A DNA stretch of 64,000 nucleotides from Acetobacter sp. 46_36. Its GTDB lineage: Bacteria; Pseudomonadota; Alphaproteobacteria; RF32; CAG-239. The position numbers and the translations under genes are program-made. Below the pieces are notes generated by a model. The model was not told the origin of the DNA and searched no databases. It worked only from the letters and a program-made list of their open reading frames with translations. The stretch covers positions 541,831-605,830 of the forward strand of contig MNTT01000016.1 of assembly GCA_001917135.1 (NCBI GenBank), read 5' to 3'. Below, piece by piece: positions 32,878 to 41,954 of the stretch. Within the stretch, counting starts at the first letter, position 1. The number at the start of each line of letters is the position of its first letter.

Positions 32878-34422
32878 ATGCGCTACGGCTTCTCTCCGGA
32901 AACATATATAGCAAAAGTCTCCGCGGTGGTTATTTGGTTCTGTTTCACTGCCTTTTCTTTATATATTGCCCCGTTTCATGAAATATGGGCTGACGAAGTT
33001 CAGGCTTTTTTGATTGCACGCGATGCCAGTTTCAGCGAAATTTTGACAGTTATCCCGCATCAGGAGGGGCAGCCGGTATTATGGCATTTACTGCTGAAAT
33101 TGCTTATTGCCATATTTGGCGAAGAATTAAACATTACCTATGTTTCAATTGCGGTTATATCCATAACGGTCGGTATATTTTTATTCTGCTGTTGGGTTCC
33201 ATTGATTTATAAAATACTGTTGCCGTTCGGGCATTATTTCCTTTACCAGTACAATATCATTTCACGCAACTACTGTCTGGCATATCTGGCAATGGTTTTG
33301 CTTGCCGTGCTTTATGAAAAGAGGCATCGGTATATTTGGAGATATGCACTATCATTGCTGCTGTTTGCAGAATCTGCCGCTTTTTTGGCACCAGTTGCCG
33401 CTGTTCTCGGGCTGTTTTGGTTTTCGGAAGCCTATCGGCAGACTTCGGGAAAGCCGTTTCAATATATTGCCCCTATGTGTCTGTTGGGCGGATGCGGCTT
33501 GCTTATGCTATGGCAGATCCTGCCGGTCAATATGGTGCAGTACAATATGCGAATCGAGCATATTGAAAATTATCCATACAATGTGCTGGCTCATTTTCCC
33601 GAAGCATTTTTTGCCGGTGAAAATACGATGCTGAATCTGACTTTTTTGTTTATCACCGCTTTTTATGCGGTAAAAACGGCAATGAGCACATCTTTTTATG
33701 TTAATATGCGGAATAATTTGCCGGTCGTATTGCGTTTTACAACAGTTTGGAGCGTTTTCATTGCCGCTTATTTTGCTGTCCGCCCGATGTACTATCACCA
33801 AGGGCTTATATGGGGACTTTTTCTCTGTTCGGTTTATATGTTTTTTCCGAACTATGCCCAAAGCAGAAAGCATTATTTGTTTCTGGCATGTGCCGTTATG
33901 CAGATATACTGGAGTGCCGTTTCTGCCGATTATGAGATAAAAAACCCCTACTCTTCGCAGAATCAGGTTTTGGGAATGCTGGCCAAACATAACGTTTTCG
34001 AAAATCCCGAAGCAAAAGTTCAGGCTGTCGGCTTTCACACTCTGCCTCTGCAATTAATTCTCGGCAGAGATAAATTATATATTGCAGACAAAGCTCCGAT
34101 GTACTGGCTCTGGACCGAAGAAGACATGGCCGTTAAAGGCGACAATATGCAGGAGCTTATTGACCGCCATCATGATATTGCCGTTATAGACGAAGACGAT
34201 GCTGCGGGAGCCGATTTCAGCTATTATGAAAATCAGGCCGAATTTAACGGCTACAAAATCCCGGCAGCCGCCGTTTATAAGGGATATCTTTTTTATGAGC
34301 AGGGAGTGCGCCTTTTTATCCGCAAAACAGGCACAGGCCCCAAAGTCAAGCCGGATATGGAAAAGAAGAAACCGGACAAAGATAGAATTAATCAGGACAA
34401 CAGACTGGTAAATAATTATTAA
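32878..34422 (+). CDS. GT-C type membrane glycosyltransferase-like protein
   Basis: A 514-aa polytopic protein with about ten membrane helices up to residue 355 and a soluble C-terminal domain. The first periplasmic loop carries IWADEVQAFLIARDASF, the acidic DE pair typical of the GT-C/GT39 fold, and HQEGQPVLWHLLLK. The sugar or lipid substrate is not known. The ATG at 32878 has AGGTG upstream; a GTG nine bases earlier is an alternative. The C-terminal 30 residues are a charged Lys/Asp/Asn tail. It resembles in layout, but is not close to, the two GT-C genes at 46828 and 48324. Confidence 0.6.
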   Translation: MRYGFSPETYIAKVSAVVIWFCFTAFSLYIAPFHEIWADEVQAFLIARDASFSEILTVIPHQEGQPVLWHLLLKLLIAIFGEELNITYVSIAVISITVGIFLFCCWVPLIYKILLPFGHYFLYQYNIISRNYCLAYLAMVLLAVLYEKRHRYIWRYALSLLLFAESAAFLAPVAAVLGLFWFSEAYRQTSGKPFQYIAPMCLLGGCGLLMLWQILPVNMVQYNMRIEHIENYPYNVLAHFPEAFFAGENTMLNLTFLFITAFYAVKTAMSTSFYVNMRNNLPVVLRFTTVWSVFIAAYFAVRPMYYHQGLIWGLFLCSVYMFFPNYAQSRKHYLFLACAVMQIYWSAVSADYEIKNPYSSQNQVLGMLAKHNVFENPEAKVQAVGFHTLPLQLILGRDKLYIADKAPMYWLWTEEDMAVKGDNMQELIDRHHDIAVIDEDDAAGADFSYYENQAEFNGYKIPAAAVYKGYLFYEQGVRLFIRKTGTGPKVKPDMEKKKPDKDRINQDNRLVNNY

Positions 34423-34550
34423 TTTTAAATTAAAAAAACTCTTTACAAATAAAAATATTGCGGTATACATTGGTACGAATAACAGAGAGGGCTAACGGCA
34501 TGCCTTCCTGTTATGTGTGAATCCAACTTAAATTTTTGAAAGGGATTGAA

Positions 34551-34748
34551 ATGCCTAAATTAAAAACGAAAAGTTCGGCGAAAAAGCGCTTCAGCGTTAC
34601 CGGAACCGGCAAACTGAAAAGAAATTTTGCGAAAAAGAGACACTGCCTCTTCTGCAAAACCCAGAAAATGAAAAGACAAGCCCGCGGCACGACTTTGCTT
34701 TCAGAAGTCGATGTCCAGATTGTTAAGAAATTTTTACCTTATTTGTAG
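34551..34748 (+). CDS. rpmI: Ribosomal protein bL35
   Basis: A 65-aa bL35: MPKLKTKSSAKKRF, KKRH, then a basic tail ending FLPYL. AAAGGGATTGAA gives a strong ribosome site. It is 18 bp upstream of rplT. infC, often the first gene of this operon, is not here; a GT-C gene lies upstream instead, so the pair probably has its own promoter in 34423-34550. Confidence 0.96.
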   Translation: MPKLKTKSSAKKRFSVTGTGKLKRNFAKKRHCLFCKTQKMKRQARGTTLLSEVDVQIVKKFLPYL

Positions 34749-34766
34749 TTGTAGGAGGATATGTAA

Positions 34767-35126
34767 ATGTCTCGTGTAAAAAGAGGTGTTACGGCTCATG
34801 CCCGTCATAAAAAAATTCTGGATATGGCGAAAGGCTACAGAGGCCGCAATAAAAACGTTTTCAGAGTAGCTGTTGAAAAAGTTGAAAAAGGTTTGCAGTA
34901 TGCTTACCGTGACAGAAGAGCGAAGAAAAGAAATTTCCGTTCTTTGTGGATTCAGCGTATCAATGCTGCTACGCGCTTGAATGATATGACTTATTCTCGA
35001 TTTATCAGCGGGCTCAACAAGGCAGGTATTGAGCTTGACCGTAAAGTGCTGGCTGATATCGCTTACAGAGAGCCCCAAGCTTTTGCTAAGTTAGTAGAAA
35101 CTGCCAAAGCGGCTCTGGCTAAATAA
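34767..35126 (+). CDS. rplT: Ribosomal protein bL20
   Basis: A 119-aa bL20, full length: MSRVKRGVTAHARHKKIL, AKGYRGR, YAYRDRRAKKRNFRSLWIQRINAA and a C-terminal globular part. It binds 23S rRNA early in assembly and often represses its own operon. AGGAGGATATGTAA provides an ideal ribosome site. It ends before a terminator at 35160. Confidence 0.98.
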   Translation: MSRVKRGVTAHARHKKILDMAKGYRGRNKNVFRVAVEKVEKGLQYAYRDRRAKKRNFRSLWIQRINAATRLNDMTYSRFISGLNKAGIELDRKVLADIAYREPQAFAKLVETAKAALAK

Positions 35127-35159
35127 TTTTTAGATTTAGTATAGTTTATATCAGATAGG

Positions 35160-35194
35160 AAAGAGTCGTCTTGGGCAACCAAGAGGACTCTTTT
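35160..35194 (+). terminator. Rho-independent terminator
   Basis: AAGAGTC and GACTCTT plus the inner TCTTGG/CCAAGA form an imperfect 13-bp stem with loop GCAA, then TTTTATATTT. It ends rpmI-rplT. Confidence 0.85.
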
Positions 35195-35342
35195 ATATTT
35201 AAAATTGTTATGAACTTCCGCGGCATTTTTTACGGCAGCGGAAAAAAGACAAACAACAGCCGGCCTTTGGGAGCGGCAAAAGGGTGATTTCAGGAAACAC
35301 TCCTGTTGTTTCTGGGAAATATCCTTCTTATAAGGTGAACAA

Positions 35343-36452
35343 ATGAGTGATATTGAAGTTATAAAAACAAGCCTGTTGGAACAGATTGCCAATGCAGAAG
35401 ACGCAAAAGCCCTTGACGAGGCAAGAGTTGCGGCATTAGGCAAAAAAGGACAGATTACCGAACTGTTAAAAACACTGGGCAGCATGCCGATGGAAGAAAG
35501 AGTTTCTTTCGGAAAGAAGATTAATGTTGTCAAAGCGGAAATTGAAGCAAAAATTACCGAAAAAAAACAGGAATTGGAAACCAAACAGCTGAATGAAAAA
35601 CTGAAAAAGGAAGTTATTGACGTTACCCTTCCCTGCCGGCCGGAAACGCAAGGACGAATCCATCCGGTTTCCAAAGTTTATGAAGAAATTGTCGCTATTT
35701 TTGTCCAGATGGGATTTGAAGTGGCTGAAGGCCCGGACATTGAAGATCAGTTCCATAACTTTAACGCGCTCAACATGCCGCCGAACCACCCTGCCCGCCA
35801 AATGCAGGACACGTTCTACATCAATAATGACGCTAATAAGGAATTTGATATGGACTCCGCTTATGTGGTCAGGACGCATACGTCCGGCGTACAAATCCGT
35901 ACCATGGAAAAGAAGCAGCCGCCAATCCGCATTATAGCGCCGGGCAGAACATACCGTTCCGACTACGATGCGACGCACACGCCGATGTTCCATCAGGTAG
36001 AAGGTTTGGTTATTGACAAGAAAACGACTATGGCCGATTTAAAGGGTTGCCTGTATGATTTTATGAAAGAATTTTTTGAAGTTGACGAACTGCCTATCCG
36101 ATTTCGCCCGTCGTTCTTCCCGTTTACGGAACCGTCTGCCGAAGTTGATATCGGCTGCCTCAAGACTAAAACCGATTTAATTATCGGAGCAGGAACAGAC
36201 TGGCTGGAAGTTTTGGGGTGCGGCATGGTACATCCGAATGTCCTACGCGCTGGAGGCATCGACCCAGACGAATATCAGGGATTTGCCTTCGGGGTCGGCA
36301 TTGACAGGCTTGCGATGTTAAAATACGGCATTCCGGATTTGAGGACTTTCTTTGAATCTGACGTACGCTGGATTAAAAATTACGGATTTACCCCGCTCGA
36401 CTTTTCATCAATGACAAGCGGACTGAGCAACAACGGAGGACTGGCACGATGA
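35343..36452 (+). CDS. pheS: Phenylalanine-tRNA ligase alpha subunit
   Basis: A 369-aa PheRS alpha chain: an N-terminal coiled-coil arm (residues 1-90), then class II motifs HPVSKVYEEIVAIF, FNALNMPPNHPARQMQDTFY, RTHTSGVQIRTM, RPSFFPFTEPSAEVDI and GFAFGVGIDRLAMLKYGI. It forms an alpha2-beta2 enzyme with PheT. ATAAGGTGAACAA gives the ribosome site. The stop overlaps the pheT start by four bases. The 200-bp leader holds a 25-codon frame (35210-35287) that contains only two Phe. Confidence 0.98.
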   Translation: MSDIEVIKTSLLEQIANAEDAKALDEARVAALGKKGQITELLKTLGSMPMEERVSFGKKINVVKAEIEAKITEKKQELETKQLNEKLKKEVIDVTLPCRPETQGRIHPVSKVYEEIVAIFVQMGFEVAEGPDIEDQFHNFNALNMPPNHPARQMQDTFYINNDANKEFDMDSAYVVRTHTSGVQIRTMEKKQPPIRIIAPGRTYRSDYDATHTPMFHQVEGLVIDKKTTMADLKGCLYDFMKEFFEVDELPIRFRPSFFPFTEPSAEVDIGCLKTKTDLIIGAGTDWLEVLGCGMVHPNVLRAGGIDPDEYQGFAFGVGIDRLAMLKYGIPDLRTFFESDVRWIKNYGFTPLDFSSMTSGLSNNGGLAR

Positions 36453-38833
36453 AATTTACATTATCCTGGTTAAAAGAACATCTGGATACAACAGCAGGCG
36501 TTGACGAAATCAGCGAAACACTGACTCGCATCGGCCTTGAAGTCGAGGAGGTCGTTAATCCGGCTGCTGCACTGGATGGCTTTATCACGGCACGCATTGA
36601 CAAAGTTGACATGCATCCGGATTCCGACCATCTGCACATATTAGCCGTCAATACAGGCAAGGAAACACTGCAAGTCGTCTGCGGCGCGCCAAACGTCCAT
36701 GAAGGGCTGGTTGGCATTTATGCTCCGACCGGAGCACTGATTCCTGCATACGGAGAACGCTTAAAAGTTGCAAAAATCCGCGGCGTGGAAAGCATGGGCA
36801 TGATGTGCTCGGAAAAAGAATTACTTGTTGGCGACGACCATAACGGCATTATCGAGCTGCCGGCAGAGACCAAGGCCGGCATTCCGGCGGCGGAAGTTTT
36901 GAATATTGATCCGGTTTTTGAAGTTTCGATAACCCCAAACCGCGCCGAATGTTTAGGCGTACGGGGAATTGCCCGGGATTTGGCCGCTGCGGGGCTCGGC
37001 AGGCTGAAACCGTTGGATATTCCTGCAATCAGAGGAACGTTCAAAAGCCCGGTTAAAGTAACTGTTTCATGCCCTGAAGCCTGCCCGACATATACGGCAC
37101 GCTACATCAGAAACGTCAACAACAAAGCGGAGACGCCAAAGTGGATGAAAGACCGTCTGACGGCTATCGGGCTGCGTCCTATTTCCGCCCTGGTGGATAT
37201 TACCAATTATATCAACTATGATTTAGCACGTCCGCTGCACGTTTTTGATGCAGACAAGCTTAAAGGCGACATCCAGGTCAGGATGGCTCATGACGGTGAA
37301 GAATTTCTGGCACTGAACGAAAAAAGCTATATGCTGGACAACAAAGCACTCGGCATTTGCGACGACGAAGGCGTACAGTGCCTTGGCGGCATCATGGGCG
37401 GATTAAACAAAGGCAGCTATGAAGACACAAAGAACGTTCTGCTGGAGTGTGCATTGTTTACGCCGGCCTGCATTGCCAGAACCGGACGCAAGCTTCAGCT
37501 TGACTCCGATTCACGTGCCCGGTACGAACGCTGGGTTGACCCGATGTCAAATATCAGCGGTAACAATTATGCCACGAAAATGATTTTGGATATCTGCGGC
37601 GGCGAAGCTTCGGAGATGGAAATTGCCGGAGAAGAAAAATCTGTCGCCAAACCGGTATATCTGCGGCCGGAACGAATGAAAACTTTTATCGGTATGGAGG
37701 TTGCCAAAGAAACTTGTGAAGAAATTCTCCACAATCTCGGATTTGAAATCAGCGAAGAAAACGGCAATATCAAGGCGATTTCTCCGTCATGGCGCGGCGA
37801 TATTGAATGCGAGCAGGATTTGATTGAAGAGGTCGTACGGATGATTGGGCTTGACAACATTCCGGCAACTTCAATGAAAACGGCCGAATTTCCGAAACCG
37901 GTTTTAACACCATTGCAGAATAATATTGTCATGGCCAAGCATGAGCTTGCTTCACGCGGCATGTACGAAACGGTTACATTCAGCTTTACCGACAGCAACA
38001 TTGCAAAATATTTCCGCAGAAGGCCGGAAGCGGTATTTATTCAAAATCCGATTATCAATGAGCTTGACGAAATGCGGCCGTCACTGTTGCCGAATCTGCT
38101 TATCGGCGCCAAAAACAATATTGCGCGCGGATACGGCAATTTGGCATTGTTTGAGGCAGCACCCGAATTTTTCGGCCGTAATCCCGGCGAACAGCGGGCT
38201 ATGGCTTCCGGCATTCGGGTCGGAAAGACCGCGAAAAAGGACTGGACAAACTCCATGCGCGCTTATGACGTATTTGACGTCAAGGCCGACGCGCTGGCAG
38301 TTATTGCCGCGGCGAAAGGCCCGATTGAGGCACCACAGATTACGACCGACGCACCGTCTTACTACCACCCGGGGCGCAGCGGCGTTATTCGACTCGGCAA
38401 AAACGTCCTCGCGTATTTTGGTGAACTGCACCCGGCGATTCTCAAAGCGCTTGACATCAAAACCAATGTTATGGCTTTTGAGGTTTTCCTTGACAATATT
38501 CCGCTGCCGAGGGATGCAAAATCCAAAGCTAAAAAGAAGCTGGAACTTTCTCCTTTGCAAGCAGTTGACAAGGATTTGGCATTCGTCGTTGCCCGTAACG
38601 TTTCGGCCGTCAGCATAGCGGCGGCTGCTAAAAATGCAGACCGCAGCAATATTGCCGATGTACGGATTTTTGATGTTTACGAAGGCGAGAATCTGCCCGA
38701 AGACAAGAAATCCGTTGCTATCAGCGTTACGTTCCAGCCGAAAGACAAGACCTATACCGATGCCGAACTGGAAGCATTGATGAACAAGGTCATTCTGGAA
38801 GTCGGCAAAAAGACCGGTGCAGTTTTGCGATAG
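36449..38833 (+). CDS. pheT: Phenylalanine-tRNA ligase beta subunit
   Basis: A 794-aa PheRS beta chain with an N-terminal tRNA-binding domain (VVNPAAALDGFITARIDKVDMHPDSD), B3/B4 editing domain, B5, the catalytic-like core and the C-terminal ferredoxin-fold anticodon-binding domain (FDVYEGENLPEDKKSVAISV). Overlap with pheS (ATGA) indicates coupled translation. Confidence 0.98.
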   Translation: MKFTLSWLKEHLDTTAGVDEISETLTRIGLEVEEVVNPAAALDGFITARIDKVDMHPDSDHLHILAVNTGKETLQVVCGAPNVHEGLVGIYAPTGALIPAYGERLKVAKIRGVESMGMMCSEKELLVGDDHNGIIELPAETKAGIPAAEVLNIDPVFEVSITPNRAECLGVRGIARDLAAAGLGRLKPLDIPAIRGTFKSPVKVTVSCPEACPTYTARYIRNVNNKAETPKWMKDRLTAIGLRPISALVDITNYINYDLARPLHVFDADKLKGDIQVRMAHDGEEFLALNEKSYMLDNKALGICDDEGVQCLGGIMGGLNKGSYEDTKNVLLECALFTPACIARTGRKLQLDSDSRARYERWVDPMSNISGNNYATKMILDICGGEASEMEIAGEEKSVAKPVYLRPERMKTFIGMEVAKETCEEILHNLGFEISEENGNIKAISPSWRGDIECEQDLIEEVVRMIGLDNIPATSMKTAEFPKPVLTPLQNNIVMAKHELASRGMYETVTFSFTDSNIAKYFRRRPEAVFIQNPIINELDEMRPSLLPNLLIGAKNNIARGYGNLALFEAAPEFFGRNPGEQRAMASGIRVGKTAKKDWTNSMRAYDVFDVKADALAVIAAAKGPIEAPQITTDAPSYYHPGRSGVIRLGKNVLAYFGELHPAILKALDIKTNVMAFEVFLDNIPLPRDAKSKAKKKLELSPLQAVDKDLAFVVARNVSAVSIAAAAKNADRSNIADVRIFDVYEGENLPEDKKSVAISVTFQPKDKTYTDAELEALMNKVILEVGKKTGAVLR

Positions 38834-38859
38834 ACCGTTTTTTAATAATCGGTATAAAG

Positions 38860-38891
38860 ACAGCCGCCGGATTATTCCGACGGCTGTTGTT
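38860..38891 (+). terminator. Hairpin terminator
   Basis: ACAGCCG-CCGG and CCG-ACGGCTGT form an 11-bp interrupted stem after pheT, followed by a weak T/G-rich tail. 38892-39060 is spacer with nothing else seen. Confidence 0.6.
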
Positions 38892-39060
38892 GTAATCTGA
38901 AGAATTACTGTCTGGGTCGCCGGGCTGTTTTTGGGAGATTTTGTCTTTGAATGAAATTTCTTATATTGTCCCTTGCGACTGTTTTATTTTGCTTTTTGGG
39001 CAAATAGATATTATCGGGCAGTTGTTCTTCAGAAAACACAGTATTTTTGAAAACAAACAT

Positions 39061-39083
39061 AATCCCCGCTTTCGCAGGGGATT
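39061..39083 (-). terminator. Terminator of META lipoprotein gene
   Basis: AATCCCC and GGGGATT form a stem around a small loop with an inner GC/GC pair. On the minus strand it is followed by ATGTTTGTTTTC. Confidence 0.6.
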
Positions 39084-39104
39084 ACATTTTTGTGCCCGGA
39101 AAAG

Positions 39105-39473
39105 TTACTGCTGCAGATACTTCAGCGTTACGCCGTCGCCTTTCAGCTCAAGTTCTTTCCCTTTCAAATTATAGGTTCTGACCTTGTCCAGATTTTGAAA
39201 ATAAGCATGTTCCTTTTTCATCTCGTCTTCAGGGCCGGCCATCATTGTAGATGCGACAGGACCAAATTTAATGTTATCCTTTTCTGCCTTGTAAGTACCG
39301 AAATAATTATTCAAGGCTTTTCCGTAAAAATGATCTTCCTTAGCATCAAAAGACAATGTGATATTTTTATCCGTTGCCAGTGTGAAGTTTTTCCCTTTCA
39401 ATGATGCGGGGTCAGCCTCCGAACAGGCATTCAGCATAAACACAGCAGCCAGCGCCAGCAGTATTTTTTTCAT
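39105..39473 (-). CDS. META-domain lipoprotein (HslJ-like)
   Basis: A 122-aa lipoprotein: MKKILLALAAVFMLNAC lipobox, then a META domain: ITLSFDAKEDHFYGKALNNYFGTYKA, KFGPVASTMMAGPEDEM, YNLKGKELELKG. The family includes HslJ, linked to outer-membrane stability and stress. The usual TrMaCP reads TMMAGP, so the Cys is missing. AAGGAGAG precedes the ATG at 39473. Confidence 0.8.
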   Translation of the reverse strand: MKKILLALAAVFMLNACSEADPASLKGKNFTLATDKNITLSFDAKEDHFYGKALNNYFGTYKAEKDNIKFGPVASTMMAGPEDEMKKEHAYFQNLDKVRTYNLKGKELELKGDGVTLKYLQQ

Positions 39474-39664
39474 ATTTCTCTCCTTAATAAAATCATGACA
39501 CGACTACTATATATGACAAACAAATCCGGTTATCAACAAAATTCTCGGCATATATTAATTTCTGCCAAAGGAAAACGCATTTTATTGAAATTATTTATTG
39601 ACTTTTTAATATGTATTAATTATTATATATATTGTATATGATACATATTTTGGAGTCTATTTAT

Positions 39665-40168
39665 ATGAAAGCATTTTTTACCTTATTATTGTTTTTAACG
39701 GGAACAGCGGCAGAAGCTTTGGCTAATCCGGCCTGCATCGTTTGTACCGTTGCAATCGGCGCTTCGCTGGAAATTTCCCGCAAGCTCGGTATCAGCGACG
39801 ACATTGTCGGTTTATGGACAGGCGCGCTGTTTTCTCTGCTCGGATATTGGACTATCCTCTGGTTTGAAAAAAAAGGGTGGTACTTTGCAGGGCGCAATGC
39901 AATTCTTATGCTTGCCTGTATTGCATCTTCCGGCTTTGTTTATTTAGGGCTGCTGCCATACACCCCGAAAATTATCGGCTTTTTATATATTGATACATTT
40001 CTTTTATCAGCATTAATCGGAGCATTTCTGTATATTGCATCGCAAAAACTGTATCAATATATGAAAAACAAAAACGGCGGACATGCACATTTTCCGTTTG
40101 AAAAAGCGGTATTTCCGGTTGTTTTGCTGTTCGCGGCCAGCGTTATTTTAACATATTATCCATTATAA
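39665..40168 (+). CDS. CxxC membrane protein of redox module
   Basis: A 167-aa protein with a signal peptide (ending EALA), then NPACIVCTVAIGASLEISRKLGI with a CxxC placed at the outer membrane face, then four membrane helices; WTILWFEKKGW lies between helices. I recall similar ACPVCT...GLS..LG proteins in Patescibacteria; this memory needs checking. It is first of three genes: a 208-aa soluble protein and an exported CPYC thioredoxin-like protein follow at 16 and 18 bp. The set suggests electron or disulfide transfer across the membrane. GGAG lies about 11 bases before the ATG at 39665. Confidence 0.6.
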   Translation: MKAFFTLLLFLTGTAAEALANPACIVCTVAIGASLEISRKLGISDDIVGLWTGALFSLLGYWTILWFEKKGWYFAGRNAILMLACIASSGFVYLGLLPYTPKIIGFLYIDTFLLSALIGAFLYIASQKLYQYMKNKNGGHAHFPFEKAVFPVVLLFAASVILTYYPL

Positions 40169-40184
40169 TTTATCAAGGAGACAA

Positions 40185-40811
40185 ATGATGAAAAAAGCAG
40201 AAAACGTCAAAGAATTCGTGGAACGGATTGACGCGACGAAGAAAGTTAATCCGAAAGACCTGTCATCGGATCAGGATTTGACAATTGCGATTATGAACCT
40301 GATTTCAATTGAAGAACATCTAGTCTTTTCCGGCGCAAAAACCGGCAAAACATCTTTTTACGACTTAATCGAAGACGTGCGCGAAACCCGTAAAAAACTG
40401 ATGATGAAGATTATTCCGTCGTACGAGGGAGAAGTCTGGTGCATCTCCAAGCACCTGCTGGCCTCGTCCATGCGGCTGATGGAAGTCGGCACCAAGCAAC
40501 AGAGCCTCGGCAACAAAGAGCAGGCCTACGACCTGTTTAACAAGGCGTATGACCTGTATTGCCTGTTCTGGGGATTGAATATGAATATGCTGAGCGTGGA
40601 TGACGTCAAATGGGTGAAAGACAGCGCGGAAGACGTCAAAAGAATCAGTGAGAAAGTTGCAGCGGCAGTACCTGCGGAAACCGGAACGGAAACTGTCCGC
40701 GAAACAGCGGAAGCCATAGAAACCGGAGAAACGGGCAAGGGCGAACCGCAGACTGCGTTTGTCAAGATGAAAGCCTTTGTCCGCAAGGCTGTCGACTGCT
40801 GCATCGAATAA
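40185..40811 (+). CDS. Unrecognised cytosolic protein of redox module
   Basis: A 208-aa, mostly helical soluble protein: EEHLVFSGAKTGKTSFYDLIEDVRE and the highly conserved-looking GEVWCISKHLLASSMRLMEVGTK, then YDLYCLFWGLNM. The last 55 residues are a Glu/Thr-rich linker ending in a short basic helix with CC. It sits between the CxxC membrane protein and the thioredoxin-like gene, with AAGGAG before the ATG. The function is unknown; the fixed neighbourhood suggests a cytosolic partner of the module. Confidence 0.6.
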   Translation: MMKKAENVKEFVERIDATKKVNPKDLSSDQDLTIAIMNLISIEEHLVFSGAKTGKTSFYDLIEDVRETRKKLMMKIIPSYEGEVWCISKHLLASSMRLMEVGTKQQSLGNKEQAYDLFNKAYDLYCLFWGLNMNMLSVDDVKWVKDSAEDVKRISEKVAAAVPAETGTETVRETAEAIETGETGKGEPQTAFVKMKAFVRKAVDCCIE

Positions 40812-40829
40812 ACAAGAAAGGAGAATATA

Positions 40830-41186
40830 ATGCGTTATATTTCTTATTTGTTCATTATTCTTGCCGGATTATGGGGCGGAATTTTCCCTGCCCGGGCTGA
40901 CGACGCCTTAGAGAGCGAAAAGATTTATTTTTTCACTTATGACGGATGCCCATATTGCAGACAGGCTGACAAATACATAACCAAGAACCATCCGGCGCTG
41001 GCTATGGAAAAAATTGACATATACAAACCGGGCGGCATGTACTTATTTAAGAAATGCGCTGAAAAGTTTAAACTCGGCAGAAACATCGGAACACCGCTGT
41101 TTTGTATGGGAGATGACTATATTATGGGCTGGTCGGATGAAAATCAAAAACGGTTTGACGAATTAAGCACCAATTTTCAGAAATAA
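40830..41186 (+). CDS. Exported thioredoxin/glutaredoxin-like protein
   Basis: A 118-aa protein with a signal peptide (about residues 1-25, ending FPARA) and a glutaredoxin-type active site YDGCPYCRQADKYI (CPYC). GTPLFCMGDDYIMGW holds the expected cis-Pro (TP) and a third Cys. It probably acts in the periplasm with the CxxC membrane protein two genes upstream. AAAGGAG precedes the ATG. A strong terminator follows. Confidence 0.72.
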   Translation: MRYISYLFIILAGLWGGIFPARADDALESEKIYFFTYDGCPYCRQADKYITKNHPALAMEKIDIYKPGGMYLFKKCAEKFKLGRNIGTPLFCMGDDYIMGWSDENQKRFDELSTNFQK

Positions 41187-41208
41187 TTTTTTCAGCAGTT
41201 TCCATCCT

Positions 41209-41240
41209 TATCCCCCGGCTACATAACCGGGGGATTTTTA
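41209..41240 (+). terminator. Rho-independent terminator
   Basis: ATCCCCCGG and CCGGGGGAT, a perfect 9-bp stem with an eight-base loop, followed by TTTTTA. Ends the redox module. Confidence 0.92.
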
Positions 41241-41307
41241 TTGCAAAGAGGGATTTTTTCTGCTATATAGACAGGCAGAGATTTTACAGACAGGAATTGT
41301 GTGGATT

Positions 41308-41952
41308 ATGCAAAAACCGCTGCCAACCGAAATTATGAAAAAGGCCGTTAAAGGCATCAGCTATATTTCTCATCCGTTGCGGCTGCGCATCTTGGAATAC
41401 CTTGACGTCAACGGGCAGTCTTCCGTTTCCGCCATTACTAAAGCGCTTGGCGCAGAACAGGCAATTGTTTCGCAAAGTTTGAAAAAAATGCGCGAGAACA
41501 GCCTGGTTAAAACGACAAGACGCGGCATATTTATTTATTACGACATTTGTGAAGAATATCCGGCAAGCATTTTTGTCTGCCTGCGCAAATTATATGCATA
41601 TATGACGGACTGTTTCTTTTTTCTGCAGGACGGCGTCAAAGCGGTACTCCCGGCCGATTATACAATGATGACGGCAAACAGGATGAAACTGTTTGCCCAC
41701 TATGACAAAATGCGCATTTTGGAATGGCTGACACTGAACGGCAGGCAAAACGTTACCGAAATCGTTAACGGAACCGGGCTGGAACAGCTCAAAGTTTCAC
41801 AGTTTTTGAAAAAGCTGCGCGATGATGGCTTTGTTACCGCCGACAAGCTTGGTCGCTTTGTTTTTTACAACATTACCGACGGCGTACATAAAACATGTAT
41901 TCAATGCATCCACAAACGGTATGACAGCTTAACCGACAAAAGCTGCTTCTGA
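41308..41952 (+). CDS. Double winged-helix (ArsR-like) regulator
   Basis: A 214-aa protein with two ArsR-type winged-helix domains in one chain. Domain 1 is at residues 10-75 (HPLRLRILEYLDVNGQSSVS, QAIVSQSLKKMRENSLV). Domain 2 is at about 120-190 (DKMRILEWLTLNGRQNVTEI, QLKVSQFLKKLRDDGFV). A single chain could mimic the usual ArsR dimer. There is no clear CxC metal site, though Cys residues occur (YDICEEYP, KTCIQCIHK). It lies next to the redox module and convergent with the beta-lactamase gene. The ATG at 41308 is chosen; a GTG nine bases earlier is possible. Confidence 0.72.
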   Translation: MQKPLPTEIMKKAVKGISYISHPLRLRILEYLDVNGQSSVSAITKALGAEQAIVSQSLKKMRENSLVKTTRRGIFIYYDICEEYPASIFVCLRKLYAYMTDCFFFLQDGVKAVLPADYTMMTANRMKLFAHYDKMRILEWLTLNGRQNVTEIVNGTGLEQLKVSQFLKKLRDDGFVTADKLGRFVFYNITDGVHKTCIQCIHKRYDSLTDKSCF

Positions 41953-41954
41953 CT

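Noticed and set aside
35210..35287. Phe-rich leader peptide controlling pheST
   Set aside because: A 25-codon frame exists, but it has only two Phe codons and the following hairpin lacks a T run, so a classical attenuator is not supported.
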